64,000 bases of DNA from Serratia inhibens (GCF_003591175.1 NZ_QYYG01000006.1:124001-188000); one strand, 5' to 3'; numbered from the stretch's first letter, positions 27,586 through 37,734 are shown. Notes: generated from the sequence alone by a model not told the origin. Translations and numbers: made by a program.

Positions 27586-29952
27586 ATGAAAACGTTAAAA
27601 AAATGGACTCTGGCTGGCGAGTATGCCGATCGCATTGAGCTGTTGGTCGACGAGCGTCACCTGTTTTGCCTGTACGTGCTGGAAGACAACCTGTTCCGCG
27701 TGCTGATCAAGCGCAACGGCGAGCTGGCGCTGGATCGCACCTGGAGCATTGCGCCGCAGGCTGACGTGCCCTGGGAAGGGCGCGATCGCCTGAGCGTCGC
27801 CGGTTTTAGCTTGCCGGGTTATCAACTGCAACAGCATGAGGATCGGCTGGTGGTGACCAGCGCCGCACTGCGCGTTACCGTGCATCAGCCGCTGTGGCTG
27901 GAGTGGGAGCACTGTAACGCTGCCGGTGAATGGCGGCCGCTGGCGGCCGATCGGCCAACCAGCGCCTACCTGCTCAACCCGCAGGGGGACGGCGTGGCGC
28001 ACTACCAGCGCCGCTTTGCCGGCGAGCGCTATTATGGCCTGGGCGAGAAGGCCGGCGATCTGGAGCGTAGCGGCCGCCGCTTTGAAATGCGCAATCTGGA
28101 TGCGATGGGCTACAACGCCGCCAGCACCGATCCGTTGTACAAACATGTGCCCTTTACCATCACCCGCGGTGCAGAGGCCAGTTTCGGGCTGTTTTACGAC
28201 AATCTGAGCAGCTGTTGGCTGGATTTGGGCAACGAGATCGATAACTACCATCTGGCCTACCGCCGTTATCAGGCCGAGGCGGGGGATCTCGATTATTACC
28301 TGTTCCTGGGGCCGCAGGTGCTGGACGTGACCAAAGCCTTTGTGCGCCTTACCGGCAAGACCCACTTCGGGCCGAAATGGAGCCTGGGGTACAGCGGATC
28401 GACCATGCATTACACCGACGCGCCGGACGCCCAGCAACAGCTGCAGCAGTTCATCGCCTTGTGCAAGCAGCACGATATTCCCTGCGATTCGTTCCAGTTG
28501 TCTTCGGGTTACACCTCGATCGGCAACAAGCGTTATGTGTTCAACTGGAATTACGACAAGGTGCCGCAACCGAAGCTACTGAGCCAGGCATTCCATGCCG
28601 CCGGGCTGAAGCTGGCGGCCAACATCAAACCCTGTCTGTTGCAGGATCATCCTCAGTACCGGCAAGCAGCGGAGCAGGGGCTGTTTATCCGCGATTCGGA
28701 AAGCGACCAGCCGGAGCGTTCCAGCTTTTGGGACGACGAAGGCTCGCACCTCGATTTCACCAATCCGGCTACGGTGCGTTGGTGGCAGCAGGGTGTCACT
28801 CAACAACTGCTCGAGATGGGCATAGATTCAACCTGGAACGACAACAACGAATACGAAGTGTGGGACGCGGAAGCGCGCTGCCAGGGTTTTGGCCGGCCGA
28901 TCGCCATCAAGCATATCCGCCCGGTGATGCCGTTGCTGATGATGCGCGCTTCGATGGAAGCCCAGCAGCGCTTCGCGCCCGACCTGCGGCCGTATCTGAT
29001 CTCCCGTTCCGGCTGTGCCGGCATGCAGCGCTATGTGCAGACCTGGAGCGGCGACAACCGCACCAACTGGCAAACCCTGCGCTACAACATCCGTATGGGG
29101 TTGGGCATGAGCCTGTCCGGGTTGTATAACCTGGGGCACGACGTCGGCGGTTTTTCCGGCGACAAACCGGACGCCGAACTGTTGGTGCGCTGGGTGCAAA
29201 ACGGCGTGATGCACCCGCGTTTCACCATTCACTCCTGGAACGACGACGCGACGGTTAACGAGCCGTGGATGTATCCGGCCGCCACGCCGGCCGTGCGCGA
29301 GGCGATCAACCTGCGCTATCGCCTGATGCCCTATTTCTACACCCTGCTGTGGCAGGCCAGCGCCGACGATGAGCCGATGTTGCGCCCGACCTTCCTCGAT
29401 CACGAGCATGATGAACGCACGCTGAACGAAACCGATGACTTTATGATTGGCCGCGATTTGCTGGTGGCCAGCGTGGTGGAGCAGGGGCAGCGTGCGCGTT
29501 CGGTCTATCTGCCGGATAACGGCGAAGGCTGGTACTGCTTCCACAGCGGCCAGTGGTTCAGCGGTGGCCAGACGGTGGTGCTGGATGCGCCGCTGGAGCG
29601 TTTGCCGCTGTTGGTGCGTGCCGGGGCGGCGTTGCCGCTGTCATCACGCTTGGCGCACGTCGACGTTGCCGCCGACGATCGGCGCGAGTTGCAGCTGTAC
29701 CCGTTTAAAGGCTGTGGCAGCGCTTCTGGGCTGTTGTTCGAAGACGACGGGGAAAGTTATGGCTGGCAGCAGGGCAACGCGCTGTGGCTGCGCTGGGAGA
29801 TGCACAGCGATAATCGGCGCGTCATGCTGAACATCACCACCGAAGGGCAGTTCAAACCGGCATGGCGGACGCTGACGGTCAGCCTGCCTGCCGGAGAAAC
29901 GCGGGAACTGTGGATCAACGGTGAGCCGGGCGAGAGTTTTACGCTGAGGTAA
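27586..29952 (+). CDS. GH31 family glycosidase (alpha-glucosidase/alpha-xylosidase type)
   Basis: 788 residues without signal peptide, so cytoplasmic. The domain order is N-terminal beta-sandwich with galactose-mutarotase-like fold, TIM barrel, and C-terminal beta domains. Catalytic nucleophile Asp419 lies in STWNDNNEYEVWD and acid/base Asp490 in TWSGDN; HDVGGFSGD and RYRLMPYFYTLLW are further GH31 signatures. The enzyme retains alpha configuration and removes a terminal alpha-linked sugar. The exact specificity (glucoside, xyloside, sulfoquinovoside) cannot be fixed. Partner genes are the upstream transporter and the divergent LacI regulator. Confidence 0.9.
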   Translation: MKTLKKWTLAGEYADRIELLVDERHLFCLYVLEDNLFRVLIKRNGELALDRTWSIAPQADVPWEGRDRLSVAGFSLPGYQLQQHEDRLVVTSAALRVTVHQPLWLEWEHCNAAGEWRPLAADRPTSAYLLNPQGDGVAHYQRRFAGERYYGLGEKAGDLERSGRRFEMRNLDAMGYNAASTDPLYKHVPFTITRGAEASFGLFYDNLSSCWLDLGNEIDNYHLAYRRYQAEAGDLDYYLFLGPQVLDVTKAFVRLTGKTHFGPKWSLGYSGSTMHYTDAPDAQQQLQQFIALCKQHDIPCDSFQLSSGYTSIGNKRYVFNWNYDKVPQPKLLSQAFHAAGLKLAANIKPCLLQDHPQYRQAAEQGLFIRDSESDQPERSSFWDDEGSHLDFTNPATVRWWQQGVTQQLLEMGIDSTWNDNNEYEVWDAEARCQGFGRPIAIKHIRPVMPLLMMRASMEAQQRFAPDLRPYLISRSGCAGMQRYVQTWSGDNRTNWQTLRYNIRMGLGMSLSGLYNLGHDVGGFSGDKPDAELLVRWVQNGVMHPRFTIHSWNDDATVNEPWMYPAATPAVREAINLRYRLMPYFYTLLWQASADDEPMLRPTFLDHEHDERTLNETDDFMIGRDLLVASVVEQGQRARSVYLPDNGEGWYCFHSGQWFSGGQTVVLDAPLERLPLLVRAGAALPLSSRLAHVDVAADDRRELQLYPFKGCGSASGLLFEDDGESYGWQQGNALWLRWEMHSDNRRVMLNITTEGQFKPAWRTLTVSLPAGETRELWINGEPGESFTLR

Positions 29953-29957
29953 CGTTA

Positions 29958-30082
29958 TATACCCTAAATAATTGGAGTTGCATCAAGGCGGCCAGAACGT
30001 TCATCCCGATGAGCTTACTCAGGTAAGTGATTCGGGTGAGCGGGTGCAGCCAACACAGATGCAACTTCAAGTATGACGGGTA
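29958..30082. repeat. ERIC element between GH31 gene and xseA
   Basis: A 125-nt imperfect palindrome with ends TATACCC... and ...GACGGGTA. The inner arms GAGTTGCAT (29975-29983) and ATGCAACTTC (30059-30068) pair. The core carries the classical ERIC segments: GAGCTTACT, and GGTAAGTGATTCGGGTGAGCG close to the ERIC2 primer sequence. It overlaps the last codons and stop of xseA on the opposite strand. Confidence 0.88.
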
Positions 30083-31458
30083 GATTCGGCCGCGCGCTTT
30101 TTGCGCGGCTTCTTGGCGACAGTGACGGTTTTCACTTCACTTTCCACCCAGCCATCCTGCAGACGGGTTTTCAGCAGTTCGCCAATTTGTGCCTGTTTGG
30201 TGGTTTTCAGCAATTCGCCGCGCGGGGTTTGCGTCACGCTGTAGCCGCGCGCCAGCGTCGCCAGCGGGCTGACCGCTTCGAGCTGGCTACAGGCCACGCC
30301 GAAACGCTGGCGGTACGCATTGAGCCGGCGCTCCAGCGCCTGCTGCAAACGGTATTCCTGTTGCTGCACGCGTTGCTGATAACGGTGAATGCGCGCCTGC
30401 GGCTGCACCTGCGCCAAACGCTGTTGCACCCGATCGCTGCGGCGTGAAGACAGGCGCAGCTGGTTTTGCATGCCGTCTTCCAACCGGCGTTGCAGCTTGA
30501 ACAACAGCGTCTGCTGGCGCGCCAGGCGCAGGTGCGGATGCTGTTGCTGCAAACGGTGGTTGATGCGGGTGAACTGCTGCTGACGCTGGGCCAGATAGTA
30601 ATCCATCGCCATTTCCATCCGCTGCTGCTGGGATTGCAACTGGCGAAGCAGTTCCAACTGATTGCGGCTGACCAGTTCGGCGGCGGCGGAAGGGGTTGGC
30701 GCACGCAGATCGGCGACAAAGTCGGCAATGGTGACGTCGGTTTCATGGCCGACGGCGCTGACGATCGGAATGCGACTGGCGAATATCGCCCGCGCTACGC
30801 GTTCGTCGTTAAAACTCCACAGGTCTTCCAGCGAGCCGCCGCCACGGCCGACGATCAGCACGTCGCATTCGTCGCGGCGGTTGGCCGTTTCGATGGCGCG
30901 CACGATCTGCAATGGCGCTTCTGCGCCTTGCACCGAGGTCGGGTAGATAACGATGGGCAGCGAAGGATCGCGCCGTTGCAGCACTTGCAGCACATCGTGC
31001 AGCGCCGCGCCGCTGGCGGAGGTGATCACCCCGACGCGTTTGGCCGGGCTGGGCAGCGGTTGCTTGAACTGTTGGTCGAACAGGCCTTCGGCGCTCAGAC
31101 GCTGTTTCAGTTGATCGAATTGCTGTTGCAGCAGGCCGTCGCCGGCGGGTTGCATGCTTTCGGCAATCAGCTGATAGTCGCCGCGCGGCTCATACAGCGT
31201 GATGCTGGCGCGAACCAACACTTGCTGGCCGTTTTGCGGGCGGAAGGTGGTGCGGCGGTTGCTGTTGCGGAACATCGCACAGCGCACCTGCGCGCGGTCG
31301 TCTTTCAGCGTGAAATACCAGTGGCCGGAAGCCGGTTGGGAGAAGTTGGAGATCTCGGCGGAGAGCCAAATCTGGCCCATTTCCATTTCCAGCAGCTGTC
31401 GAACCGTCTGATTCAGGCGGCTTACGGTAAAAATAGACGGCGAAACAGGTAGCGACAT
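30067..31458 (-). CDS. xseA: Exodeoxyribonuclease VII large subunit
   Basis: 463 residues from ATG 31458 ([17 protein letters not shown]). The N-terminal OB-fold ([19 protein letters not shown]) is followed by the catalytic domain ([52 protein letters not shown]) and a Gln-rich coiled coil. With XseB it degrades single-stranded DNA. ATG 31488 would add ten atypical residues. The C-terminal end, with its basic tail, and the stop codon are supplied by an inserted ERIC element, so the last few residues differ from relatives. Divergent from guaB, as usual. Confidence 0.96.
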   Translation of the reverse strand: MSLPVSPSIFTVSRLNQTVRQLLEMEMGQIWLSAEISNFSQPASGHWYFTLKDDRAQVRCAMFRNSNRRTTFRPQNGQQVLVRASITLYEPRGDYQLIAESMQPAGDGLLQQQFDQLKQRLSAEGLFDQQFKQPLPSPAKRVGVITSASGAALHDVLQVLQRRDPSLPIVIYPTSVQGAEAPLQIVRAIETANRRDECDVLIVGRGGGSLEDLWSFNDERVARAIFASRIPIVSAVGHETDVTIADFVADLRAPTPSAAAELVSRNQLELLRQLQSQQQRMEMAMDYYLAQRQQQFTRINHRLQQQHPHLRLARQQTLLFKLQRRLEDGMQNQLRLSSRRSDRVQQRLAQVQPQARIHRYQQRVQQQEYRLQQALERRLNAYRQRFGVACSQLEAVSPLATLARGYSVTQTPRGELLKTTKQAQIGELLKTRLQDGWVESEVKTVTVAKKPRKKRAAESTRHT

Positions 31459-31550
31459 GTGACCCAGATCAAATTCCAAAACAACCACTTAATTGGTCGA
31501 TACTACAGGGCTGAAAAAGGTAATCAAGAGTTTTTGTGAGAAAGTGCTGG

Positions 31551-31576
31551 AGGCAACCGATTACGCTCTGTATAAT
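31551..31576 (+). promoter_or_regulatory. guaBA promoter -10 with PurR-like box
   Basis: TATAAT at 31571-31576 lies 53 nt before guaB. AGGCAACCGATTACGC at 31551-31566 matches the PurR operator ACGCAAACGTTTTCGT at 11 of 16 bases and falls between -35 and -10, as in known PurR-repressed guaBA promoters. The -35 hexamer is weak. Confidence 0.5.
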
Positions 31577-31628
31577 GCCGCGGCAATATTTTATCTTTTT
31601 CACAGCCCACTCTGGTGAGATATTGCCC

Positions 31629-33092
31629 ATGCTACGTATCGCGAAAGAAGCACTAACATTTGACGACGTTCTCCTGGTTCCAGCTCACTCTACGGTTCTG
31701 CCTAATACCGCTGAGCTCGGCACCCAACTGACCAAAACCATCCGCCTGAATATCCCTATGCTGTCCGCAGCCATGGATACCGTAACCGAAGCTGGCCTGG
31801 CCATTGCGCTGGCGCAAGAAGGCGGCCTGGGCTTCATTCACAAAAACATGTCCATCGAGCGTCAGGCTGAAGAAGTCCGCCGCGTGAAAAAACATGAAAG
31901 CGGCGTAGTTACCGACCCGCAAGCCGTGACCCCCTCCACCACGCTGAAAGAAGTGAAAGAACTGACCGCGCGTAACGGCTTTGCCGGCTACCCGGTAGTG
32001 ACCGAAGAGAACGAACTGGTCGGTATCATCACCGGCCGTGACGTGCGCTTCGTGACCGATCTGAACCAGCCTGTTACCGCCGTGATGACGCCGAAAGAGC
32101 GCCTGGTCACGGTGAAAGAGGGTGAAGCGCGTGAAGTCGTGCTGCAAAGAATGCACGAAAAACGCGTTGAGAAAGCGCTGGTGGTGGACGACAACTTCCA
32201 TCTGCTGGGCATGATCACCGTAAAAGACTTCCAGAAGGCGGAGCGCAAGCCAAACGCCTGTAAGGACGAACATGGCCGCCTGCGCGTTGGCGCTGCGGTT
32301 GGCGCCGGTGCCGGCAACGAAGAGCGCGTTGACGCGCTGGTCGCTGCAGGCGTTGACGTACTCCTGATCGACTCCTCCCACGGCCATTCCGAAGGCGTAT
32401 TGCAGCGCATTCGCGAAACCCGCGCCAAATACCCGGATCTGCAGATCGTTGGCGGCAACGTCGCTACGGCCTCCGGCGCCAAAGCGCTGGCCGAAGCCGG
32501 CGTGAGCGCGGTGAAAGTGGGTATCGGCCCTGGCTCCATCTGTACCACCCGCATCGTGACCGGCGTGGGCGTACCGCAGATCACCGCTATCGCCGACGCG
32601 GTTGAAGCGCTGGAAGGCACCGGCATCCCGGTTATCGCCGACGGCGGCATCCGCTTCTCCGGCGACATCGCCAAAGCCATCGCGGCCGGCGCATCCTGCG
32701 TGATGGTCGGCTCCATGCTGGCGGGCACCGAAGAATCGCCGGGCGAAATCGAGCTGTATCAGGGCCGTTCGTTCAAATCCTACCGCGGTATGGGCTCGCT
32801 GGGCGCCATGTCCAAAGGCTCTTCCGACCGTTACTTCCAAACCGATAACGCCGCCGACAAACTGGTGCCGGAAGGTATCGAAGGCCGCGTGGCTTACAAA
32901 GGCATGCTGAAAGCGATCGTGCACCAGCAAATGGGCGGTCTGCGCTCTTGCATGGGCCTGACCGGTTGCGCCACCATCGACGATCTGCGCACCAAGGCTG
33001 AATTTGTGCGTATCAGCGGCGCCGGCATTCAGGAAAGCCACGTGCATGACGTGACCATCACCAAAGAGTCACCGAACTACCGCATGGGTTAA
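31629..33092 (+). CDS. guaB: IMP dehydrogenase
   Basis: 487 residues, the E. coli length. It oxidises IMP to XMP with NAD, the first committed step of GMP synthesis. Catalytic Cys305 lies in GPGSICTT, and two CBS domains (about 95-200) are inserted in the barrel. An in-frame ATG at 31536 would add 31 residues across the promoter, so ATG 31629 is preferred. It forms an operon with guaA, separated by 103 nt containing a hairpin. Confidence 0.98.
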   Translation: MLRIAKEALTFDDVLLVPAHSTVLPNTAELGTQLTKTIRLNIPMLSAAMDTVTEAGLAIALAQEGGLGFIHKNMSIERQAEEVRRVKKHESGVVTDPQAVTPSTTLKEVKELTARNGFAGYPVVTEENELVGIITGRDVRFVTDLNQPVTAVMTPKERLVTVKEGEAREVVLQRMHEKRVEKALVVDDNFHLLGMITVKDFQKAERKPNACKDEHGRLRVGAAVGAGAGNEERVDALVAAGVDVLLIDSSHGHSEGVLQRIRETRAKYPDLQIVGGNVATASGAKALAEAGVSAVKVGIGPGSICTTRIVTGVGVPQITAIADAVEALEGTGIPVIADGGIRFSGDIAKAIAAGASCVMVGSMLAGTEESPGEIELYQGRSFKSYRGMGSLGAMSKGSSDRYFQTDNAADKLVPEGIEGRVAYKGMLKAIVHQQMGGLRSCMGLTGCATIDDLRTKAEFVRISGAGIQESHVHDVTITKESPNYRMG

Positions 33093-33100
33093 TGCTTGAC

Positions 33101-33118
33101 CCTCTCCTGCGGGAGAGG
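33101..33118. repeat. GC hairpin between guaB and guaA
   Basis: Arms CCTCTCC/GGAGAGG with a TGCG loop, followed by CCGGGGTGGGGGG. It resembles the widespread short intergenic CCCTCTCC...GGAGAGGG repeat. There is no T-tract, so it is more likely an mRNA-stability or processing hairpin than a terminator. Confidence 0.55.
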
Positions 33119-33195
33119 CCGGGGTGGGGGGCTTGGCTCCTCGCCCCGAAACCTTATTTTTCGCTCTTTTTCTCTGTTGCTGGAATTCGCCTCAC

Positions 33196-34773
33196 ATGAC
33201 AAATAATATCCATAAGCATCGCATTCTTATTCTGGATTTTGGTTCGCAATACACTCAACTGGTAGCACGCCGCGTGCGCGAAATCGGCGTTTACTGCGAG
33301 CTGTGGGCCTGGGACGTTAGCGAAGAGCAAATCCGCGAATTCAATCCAAGCGGCATCATCCTTTCCGGCGGCCCGGAGAGCACCACCGAACATAACAGCC
33401 CGCGTGCGCCAGAATACGTGTTCACCGCCGGTGTGCCGGTACTGGGCGTATGCTACGGCATGCAGACCATGGCGATGCAGCTGGGCGGCCATGTGCAGGG
33501 TTCCAACGAGCGTGAGTTCGGCTATGCGCAGGTGGAAGTGACCACCGACAGCGCGCTGGTTCGCGGCATCGAAGACGCGCTCAGCGCTGCCGGCAAACCG
33601 CTGCTGGACGTGTGGATGAGCCACGGCGACAAAGTGACCGCCATCCCTTCCGACTTCGTGACCGTCGCCAGCACCGATACCTGCCCGTTCGCCATTATGG
33701 CCAACGAAGAAAAACGCTTCTACGGCGTGCAGTTCCACCCGGAAGTGACCCACACCCGTCAGGGCCAGCGCATGCTGGAGCGTTTCGTGCTGGATATCTG
33801 CCAGTGTGAAGCCCTGTGGACGCCTGCGACCATCATCGAAGATGCGGTTGAGCGTATCCGCGAGCAAGTGGGCGAAGATCACGTGATCCTCGGCCTGTCC
33901 GGCGGCGTGGATTCTTCCGTTACCGCCATGCTGCTGCACCGCGCCATCGGTAAACGCCTGACCTGCGTGTTTGTCGACAACGGCCTGCTGCGCCTGAACG
34001 AAGCCGACCAGGTGCTGGATATGTTCGGCGACCACTTCGGCCTGAACATCGTGCACGTCGCGGCGGAAAACCGCTTCCTGAGCGCGCTGGCCGGCGTTGA
34101 CGAGCCGGAAGCCAAGCGCAAGATCATCGGCCGCGTATTCGTTGAAGTGTTCGACGAAGAAGCCTGCAAGCAAGACGAAGTGAAATGGCTGGCGCAAGGC
34201 ACCATCTATCCGGACGTGATCGAATCCGCCGCTTCCGCCACCGGCAAAGCGCACGTGATCAAGTCGCACCACAACGTGGGCGGCCTGCCGAAAGAGATGA
34301 AGCTGGGCCTGGTCGAGCCGCTGAAAGAGCTGTTCAAAGACGAAGTGCGCAAAATCGGTCTGGAGCTGGGACTGCCGTACGACATGCTGTACCGCCACCC
34401 GTTCCCGGGGCCAGGTCTGGGCGTGCGCGTGCTGGGCGAAGTGAAGAAAGAGTACTGCGACCTGCTGCGCCGTGCCGACGCCATCTTCATCGAAGAGCTG
34501 CATAAAGCCGACCTGTACAACAAGGTCAGCCAGGCGTTCACCGTATTCCTGCCGGTGCGTTCGGTCGGCGTGATGGGCGACGGCCGTAAATACGACTGGG
34601 TTGTTTCACTGCGCGCAGTGGAAACCATCGACTTTATGACCGCGCATTGGGCGCACCTGCCGTACGATTTCCTCGGCCGCGTCTCCAACCGCATCATCAA
34701 CGAAGTGGACGGCATTTCCCGTGTAGTTTATGACATCAGCGGCAAGCCACCGGCTACCATTGAGTGGGAATGA
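33196..34773 (+). CDS. guaA: GMP synthase (glutamine-hydrolysing)
   Basis: 525 residues, the E. coli length, from ATG 33196. The N-terminal class I glutamine amidotransferase domain has nucleophile Cys86 (GVCYGMQT), with a later His/Glu pair in [10 protein letters not shown]. The ATP-pyrophosphatase domain has the P-loop GLSGGVDSS, and the C-terminal dimerisation domain ends KPPATIEWE. It converts XMP to GMP. The 3' end of guaA is a known integration site for genomic islands, and an A+T-rich island begins just beyond it here. Confidence 0.98.
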   Translation: MTNNIHKHRILILDFGSQYTQLVARRVREIGVYCELWAWDVSEEQIREFNPSGIILSGGPESTTEHNSPRAPEYVFTAGVPVLGVCYGMQTMAMQLGGHVQGSNEREFGYAQVEVTTDSALVRGIEDALSAAGKPLLDVWMSHGDKVTAIPSDFVTVASTDTCPFAIMANEEKRFYGVQFHPEVTHTRQGQRMLERFVLDICQCEALWTPATIIEDAVERIREQVGEDHVILGLSGGVDSSVTAMLLHRAIGKRLTCVFVDNGLLRLNEADQVLDMFGDHFGLNIVHVAAENRFLSALAGVDEPEAKRKIIGRVFVEVFDEEACKQDEVKWLAQGTIYPDVIESAASATGKAHVIKSHHNVGGLPKEMKLGLVEPLKELFKDEVRKIGLELGLPYDMLYRHPFPGPGLGVRVLGEVKKEYCDLLRRADAIFIEELHKADLYNKVSQAFTVFLPVRSVGVMGDGRKYDWVVSLRAVETIDFMTAHWAHLPYDFLGRVSNRIINEVDGISRVVYDISGKPPATIEWE

Positions 34774-34820
34774 TCCGGTTGCCGGCTTAAGCTGGCGCTG
34801 ACAGGTACTGAAAATAGCTA

Positions 34821-34845
34821 AACCCGCGTAATTGCGGGTTTTTTT
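34821..34845 (+). terminator. Rho-independent terminator of guaBA
   Basis: Stem AACCCGC/GCGGGTT with loop GTAATT followed by TTTTT, 47 nt after the guaA stop. Confidence 0.85.
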
Positions 34846-35146
34846 GTTTTTGTGATTGGTAAGTTTTGGCATCGTTTATTGCGATAGAAGAAAATTTTAG
34901 CGGCTAAAATTTCTGTGAGTATTTGCCTTTGATTGTGTTGCCTCATATTTGAACTGACATTCTCGTTGGCCTGTGAAAAGTTGGGTTTGGAAGTTAGCTA
35001 TGTGCCAGGAGCGGACGTTGCTAAATCACGGTATAATAATGAATTGGGACTAGGTCGAAACATTTGGTTTGCCATGATTACAGCAACACTGGTAGGGCAT
35101 ATCATTCGGGTTTTATGAACAGAACAAACTATACAGGAAATATGAA
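34846..35146. other. A+T-rich gap at the left end of the island
   Basis: No convincing gene. A 9-bp perfect inverted repeat AAATTTTAG-CGG-CTAAAATTT lies at 34892-34912. A 61-codon reading at 34933-35118 has no ribosome-binding site and no recognisable motif; it may be a remnant of an older insertion. Confidence 0.5.
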
Positions 35147-35866
35147 ATGTTCAAATTCGAGGCTTTACTGGACCTTCCAATGCAATTTTCACACTATGAC
35201 GTAAGCCTAACGTTTGAGATCATTTCCTCTCTAAATGCGCAAACTGATGCCTCTATCGCAGCTAATGTAAGCCAGTACCATACCGAAGGGCCAGAAACTG
35301 AAGAGTATGAAATCTCTGCTGAAGATAACGCTTATCATTTAGTTGAGTACTATATGGGACTGGATAGCGGATCTGTTGATTTAGATGATATGTTTACATC
35401 CTACTATCCCAGCGTTACACGCCGCTCTGTCTTTTTGACGTTATACGGCATGCTTGAGCACGATTTCGAGAAGCTATGTAATGGCTTTGCAAGGGTTCAC
35501 AACGCGCCTGTTAAGTTGTCAGACCTTAAAGGTAATGGTTTTGAACGTTGTGACTTGTATGCCAGAAAGATCATAGGCATGAAGGCTTCGAGATATTACT
35601 CTTTGGTGAAGAAAGTAACTAAGTTACGTAACGCTTGTGCGCACAACGATGCGCGTTTCGTCTCAAATGATGGTAGGCCCATCCCTGAGTTGGAATACCT
35701 GATGCATACTTATTCTAAGGAATTAGTACAAGATGGTGAGCAGGTTAACTTTAAATCTGGCTCTCTCCAGGCGATGACGGACATATTAAAAAACTACTTC
35801 AACGATGTAGAAGAAGCCCTGAAGGCACATAAAACACCTGATCCATTCATTGGGTCACGCAAATAG
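35147..35866 (+). CDS. HEPN-domain protein (predicted RNase-type effector)
   Basis: 239-residue soluble protein. The C-terminal helical region carries the HEPN catalytic motif Rx4H as Arg161-Asn-Ala-Cys-Ala-His166 in KLRNACAHNDARF, preceded by LYGMLEHDFEKLCNGFA, as in stand-alone MAE_28990/MAE_18760-like HEPN proteins. Such proteins are mostly metal-independent RNases found in toxin-antitoxin and phage-defence loci. AGGAAAT lies upstream of ATG 35147; an overlapping ATG at 35142 is out of frame. Base composition is visibly more A+T-rich than the guaA side. It faces the leftward SIR2/HEPN row. No obvious antitoxin partner adjoins it. The RNase activity is inference. Confidence 0.7.
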   Translation: MFKFEALLDLPMQFSHYDVSLTFEIISSLNAQTDASIAANVSQYHTEGPETEEYEISAEDNAYHLVEYYMGLDSGSVDLDDMFTSYYPSVTRRSVFLTLYGMLEHDFEKLCNGFARVHNAPVKLSDLKGNGFERCDLYARKIIGMKASRYYSLVKKVTKLRNACAHNDARFVSNDGRPIPELEYLMHTYSKELVQDGEQVNFKSGSLQAMTDILKNYFNDVEEALKAHKTPDPFIGSRK

Positions 35867-36110
35867 ACCTGCGGCAAATAAAAAACACCCGAAGGAGGCT
35901 TACTGTCATGGGGCACTCCAAACTATAGAGCAGGATTCTATACCGTGGTGGGGTCAGTCCAATTGATTCACGGCATTGATAGCAACATATATGGCGACTC
36001 AATTGCGAACTTCCGCTCCTCGCTCAAAGCCGACTGTCGGATTAGATTGTGCTCTGTCCGCGAAAACTGTCAGTTCACGCATGAGCTAATACAATTTATA
36101 TCATTTGGGG

Positions 36111-36149
36111 CACCTGAATAGAGGTGAGCATATCAACTCTATTCAGGTG
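36111..36149. repeat. 13-bp perfect inverted repeat in the gap between two HEPN genes
   Basis: CACCTGAATAGAG (36111-36123) pairs perfectly with CTCTATTCAGGTG (36137-36149) around a 13-nt loop. It lies in the convergent 308-nt gap 35867-36174, which otherwise shows no gene. A direct repeat ACAATTTA flanks it on both sides. It could serve as a bidirectional terminator (no T-tract) or mark an old insertion. Confidence 0.6.
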
Positions 36150-36174
36150 GCCAAATTCAGTAAACTACTACAAT

Positions 36175-37734
36175 TTAAGTATCCTCGCCGTGCCCGCGAA
36201 TCAAGTCGTGGTCGGGGACGAGCAGTGATCCAACAAGTCCGGCTGTCCGCTGTGCTAAACCTTGTTCATGCTGTGAAATCGAAAGCGCAAGCATTTGGAT
36301 TGCCGACCTGGTAACACGTAAAGCGCGCAATACCTCTTGAGTAAACGGCTCCCTTTGATGATGTTCTATTTCTGGTGCTTGTCTGCTTTGTGCTGGGTCA
36401 CCAAGGTCATGCAGGACTACGAATCGATGTGTGCCCGCGTTACGGAGGTCCTTTTGGGTACGCAAGATTCCGGCGATACTGTCATAATCCTCAGCAAGCT
36501 CAACAAGGCCATATAGGGCATTGACCCCACCACGAATTGTCTGCTCCACCTTAGCGTTGAGCGGTCGTGTGCCTGTCACCTTGTCAGGGATTCCTCGCCA
36601 TAGTTTGCCGAAATAAACTTTATCTGGCGGCAATCCTAACTCGAAGTAGTGATTTGCCGTTACAGCTATCTTGTCGAGCAGATCGAGAGCTGTCCGGTGC
36701 GCCAAGATGAGCGCTGATGCATCTGGGCCATAGGTAGCATAGTCAAGAGTATCGCCAAATCGGCCCGTTGCAGGCCAGTCGTTTTCATCGATAACCCGCC
36801 ATAACAAATCACGAGCTAAAATGAAGTCGCTCTTCAACATGTTGAACATGGCAAACACAGGCGGGGGTATACCTGCAGCACCGGATTCTCGTTCTAGAAT
36901 TCCGGGAAGCATGAGCCAGTCTAGCTTGTCCATGGCTGGGTTGATGAGTTCCACAGCTGGCGCAAGCGTCAGGCGTTCACGTTCGAGCCAATCGATAAAC
37001 GAATTTTTATGTGGATCACGAGGTGGCGGATCTTCTAATTCGCATGCAAACGCCGTGATCTGTGCTGCAGCCTGTACGCCGGCGTATTGGATGACTCGAT
37101 CCCTATACCGATCCGCAATCCTGGCTAGCATGAGCGCCTCGATACGCGTCGATTCTGAGCAACCACCGCGCTCATAAAGCCAAAGCAGATTACGGGCTGC
37201 GGAACTTGCCGCAACTCCGTTCTCCGGATCGATTTTTAAAGCAGCAAGCCATCCATCTTGAGCTTCTCCAAGTCGATAGCTGTTGCTGAACTGGTTGGCG
37301 AGGTTCGTCCAGGCTTGGGTTCTCAGTGCTGAATCGGCATTTACATCCTGAGCGACTTTCCAGAAGCATCTTCGTGCCTCTGCGCGGCGTTCCCTGGATA
37401 ACTCTTGATGACTCAACCAATTTTCATTACGCGGCGGGAAACCTGTCGCTGCGATTAGCCCATTGGCCAAGTTATAGGTGACTTCGGCAGTTGGAAATGA
37501 GCTGTGGAGGTCACGAAATAGCATTAGTCCTTCTTCAATCGCATCTTGCTGTCCAGTCAACGCTCCGCCATCAACCAAGATCGCTGCGCGCAGTCCCATG
37601 AGATTGAATCGTTCACCTGTATCAAGATCAAAATTGATCTGTCTGGCCTGTTTCACTGCCTCGGCAGGATTACTGTTCAGCAAGGTATTGAGAAGAGCAG
37701 ATCGCTCATAGAATCTGTTTAGCATTGATGACAT
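36175..37734 (-). CDS. TPR plus LA2681-like HEPN protein (predicted RNase effector)
   Basis: 519 residues, soluble. The N-terminal two thirds is helical with TPR-like pairs (residues about 5-220, e.g. AWTNLANQFSNSYRLGEAQDGWLAALKIDPENG). The C-terminal part resembles the LA2681-like HEPN family: YFGKLWRG, then LRNAGTHRFVVLHD, where Arg431 and His436 form the Rx4H motif. HEPN proteins of this kind are predicted ribonucleases in defence islands. It starts 69 nt after the SIR2 gene on the same strand, so co-expression is likely: an NAD-linked protein and an RNA-linked protein in one locus. ATG 37734 is the first plausible start. Substrate and trigger are unknown. Confidence 0.7.
   Translation of the reverse strand: MSSMLNRFYERSALLNTLLNSNPAEAVKQARQINFDLDTGERFNLMGLRAAILVDGGALTGQQDAIEEGLMLFRDLHSSFPTAEVTYNLANGLIAATGFPPRNENWLSHQELSRERRAEARRCFWKVAQDVNADSALRTQAWTNLANQFSNSYRLGEAQDGWLAALKIDPENGVAASSAARNLLWLYERGGCSESTRIEALMLARIADRYRDRVIQYAGVQAAAQITAFACELEDPPPRDPHKNSFIDWLERERLTLAPAVELINPAMDKLDWLMLPGILERESGAAGIPPPVFAMFNMLKSDFILARDLLWRVIDENDWPATGRFGDTLDYATYGPDASALILAHRTALDLLDKIAVTANHYFELGLPPDKVYFGKLWRGIPDKVTGTRPLNAKVEQTIRGGVNALYGLVELAEDYDSIAGILRTQKDLRNAGTHRFVVLHDLGDPAQSRQAPEIEHHQREPFTQEVLRALRVTRSAIQMLALSISQHEQGLAQRTAGLVGSLLVPDHDLIRGHGEDT

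Noticed and set aside
31653-33047. 464-codon leftward frame over guaB
   Set aside because: Antisense shadow of guaB; composition reflects codon bias of the real gene.
33154-34503. 449-codon leftward frame over guaA
   Set aside because: Antisense shadow of guaA, no ribosome-binding site or motif.
34933-35118. 61-codon frame between guaA and the HEPN gene
   Set aside because: No ribosome-binding site and no recognisable domain; described only as part of the gap.
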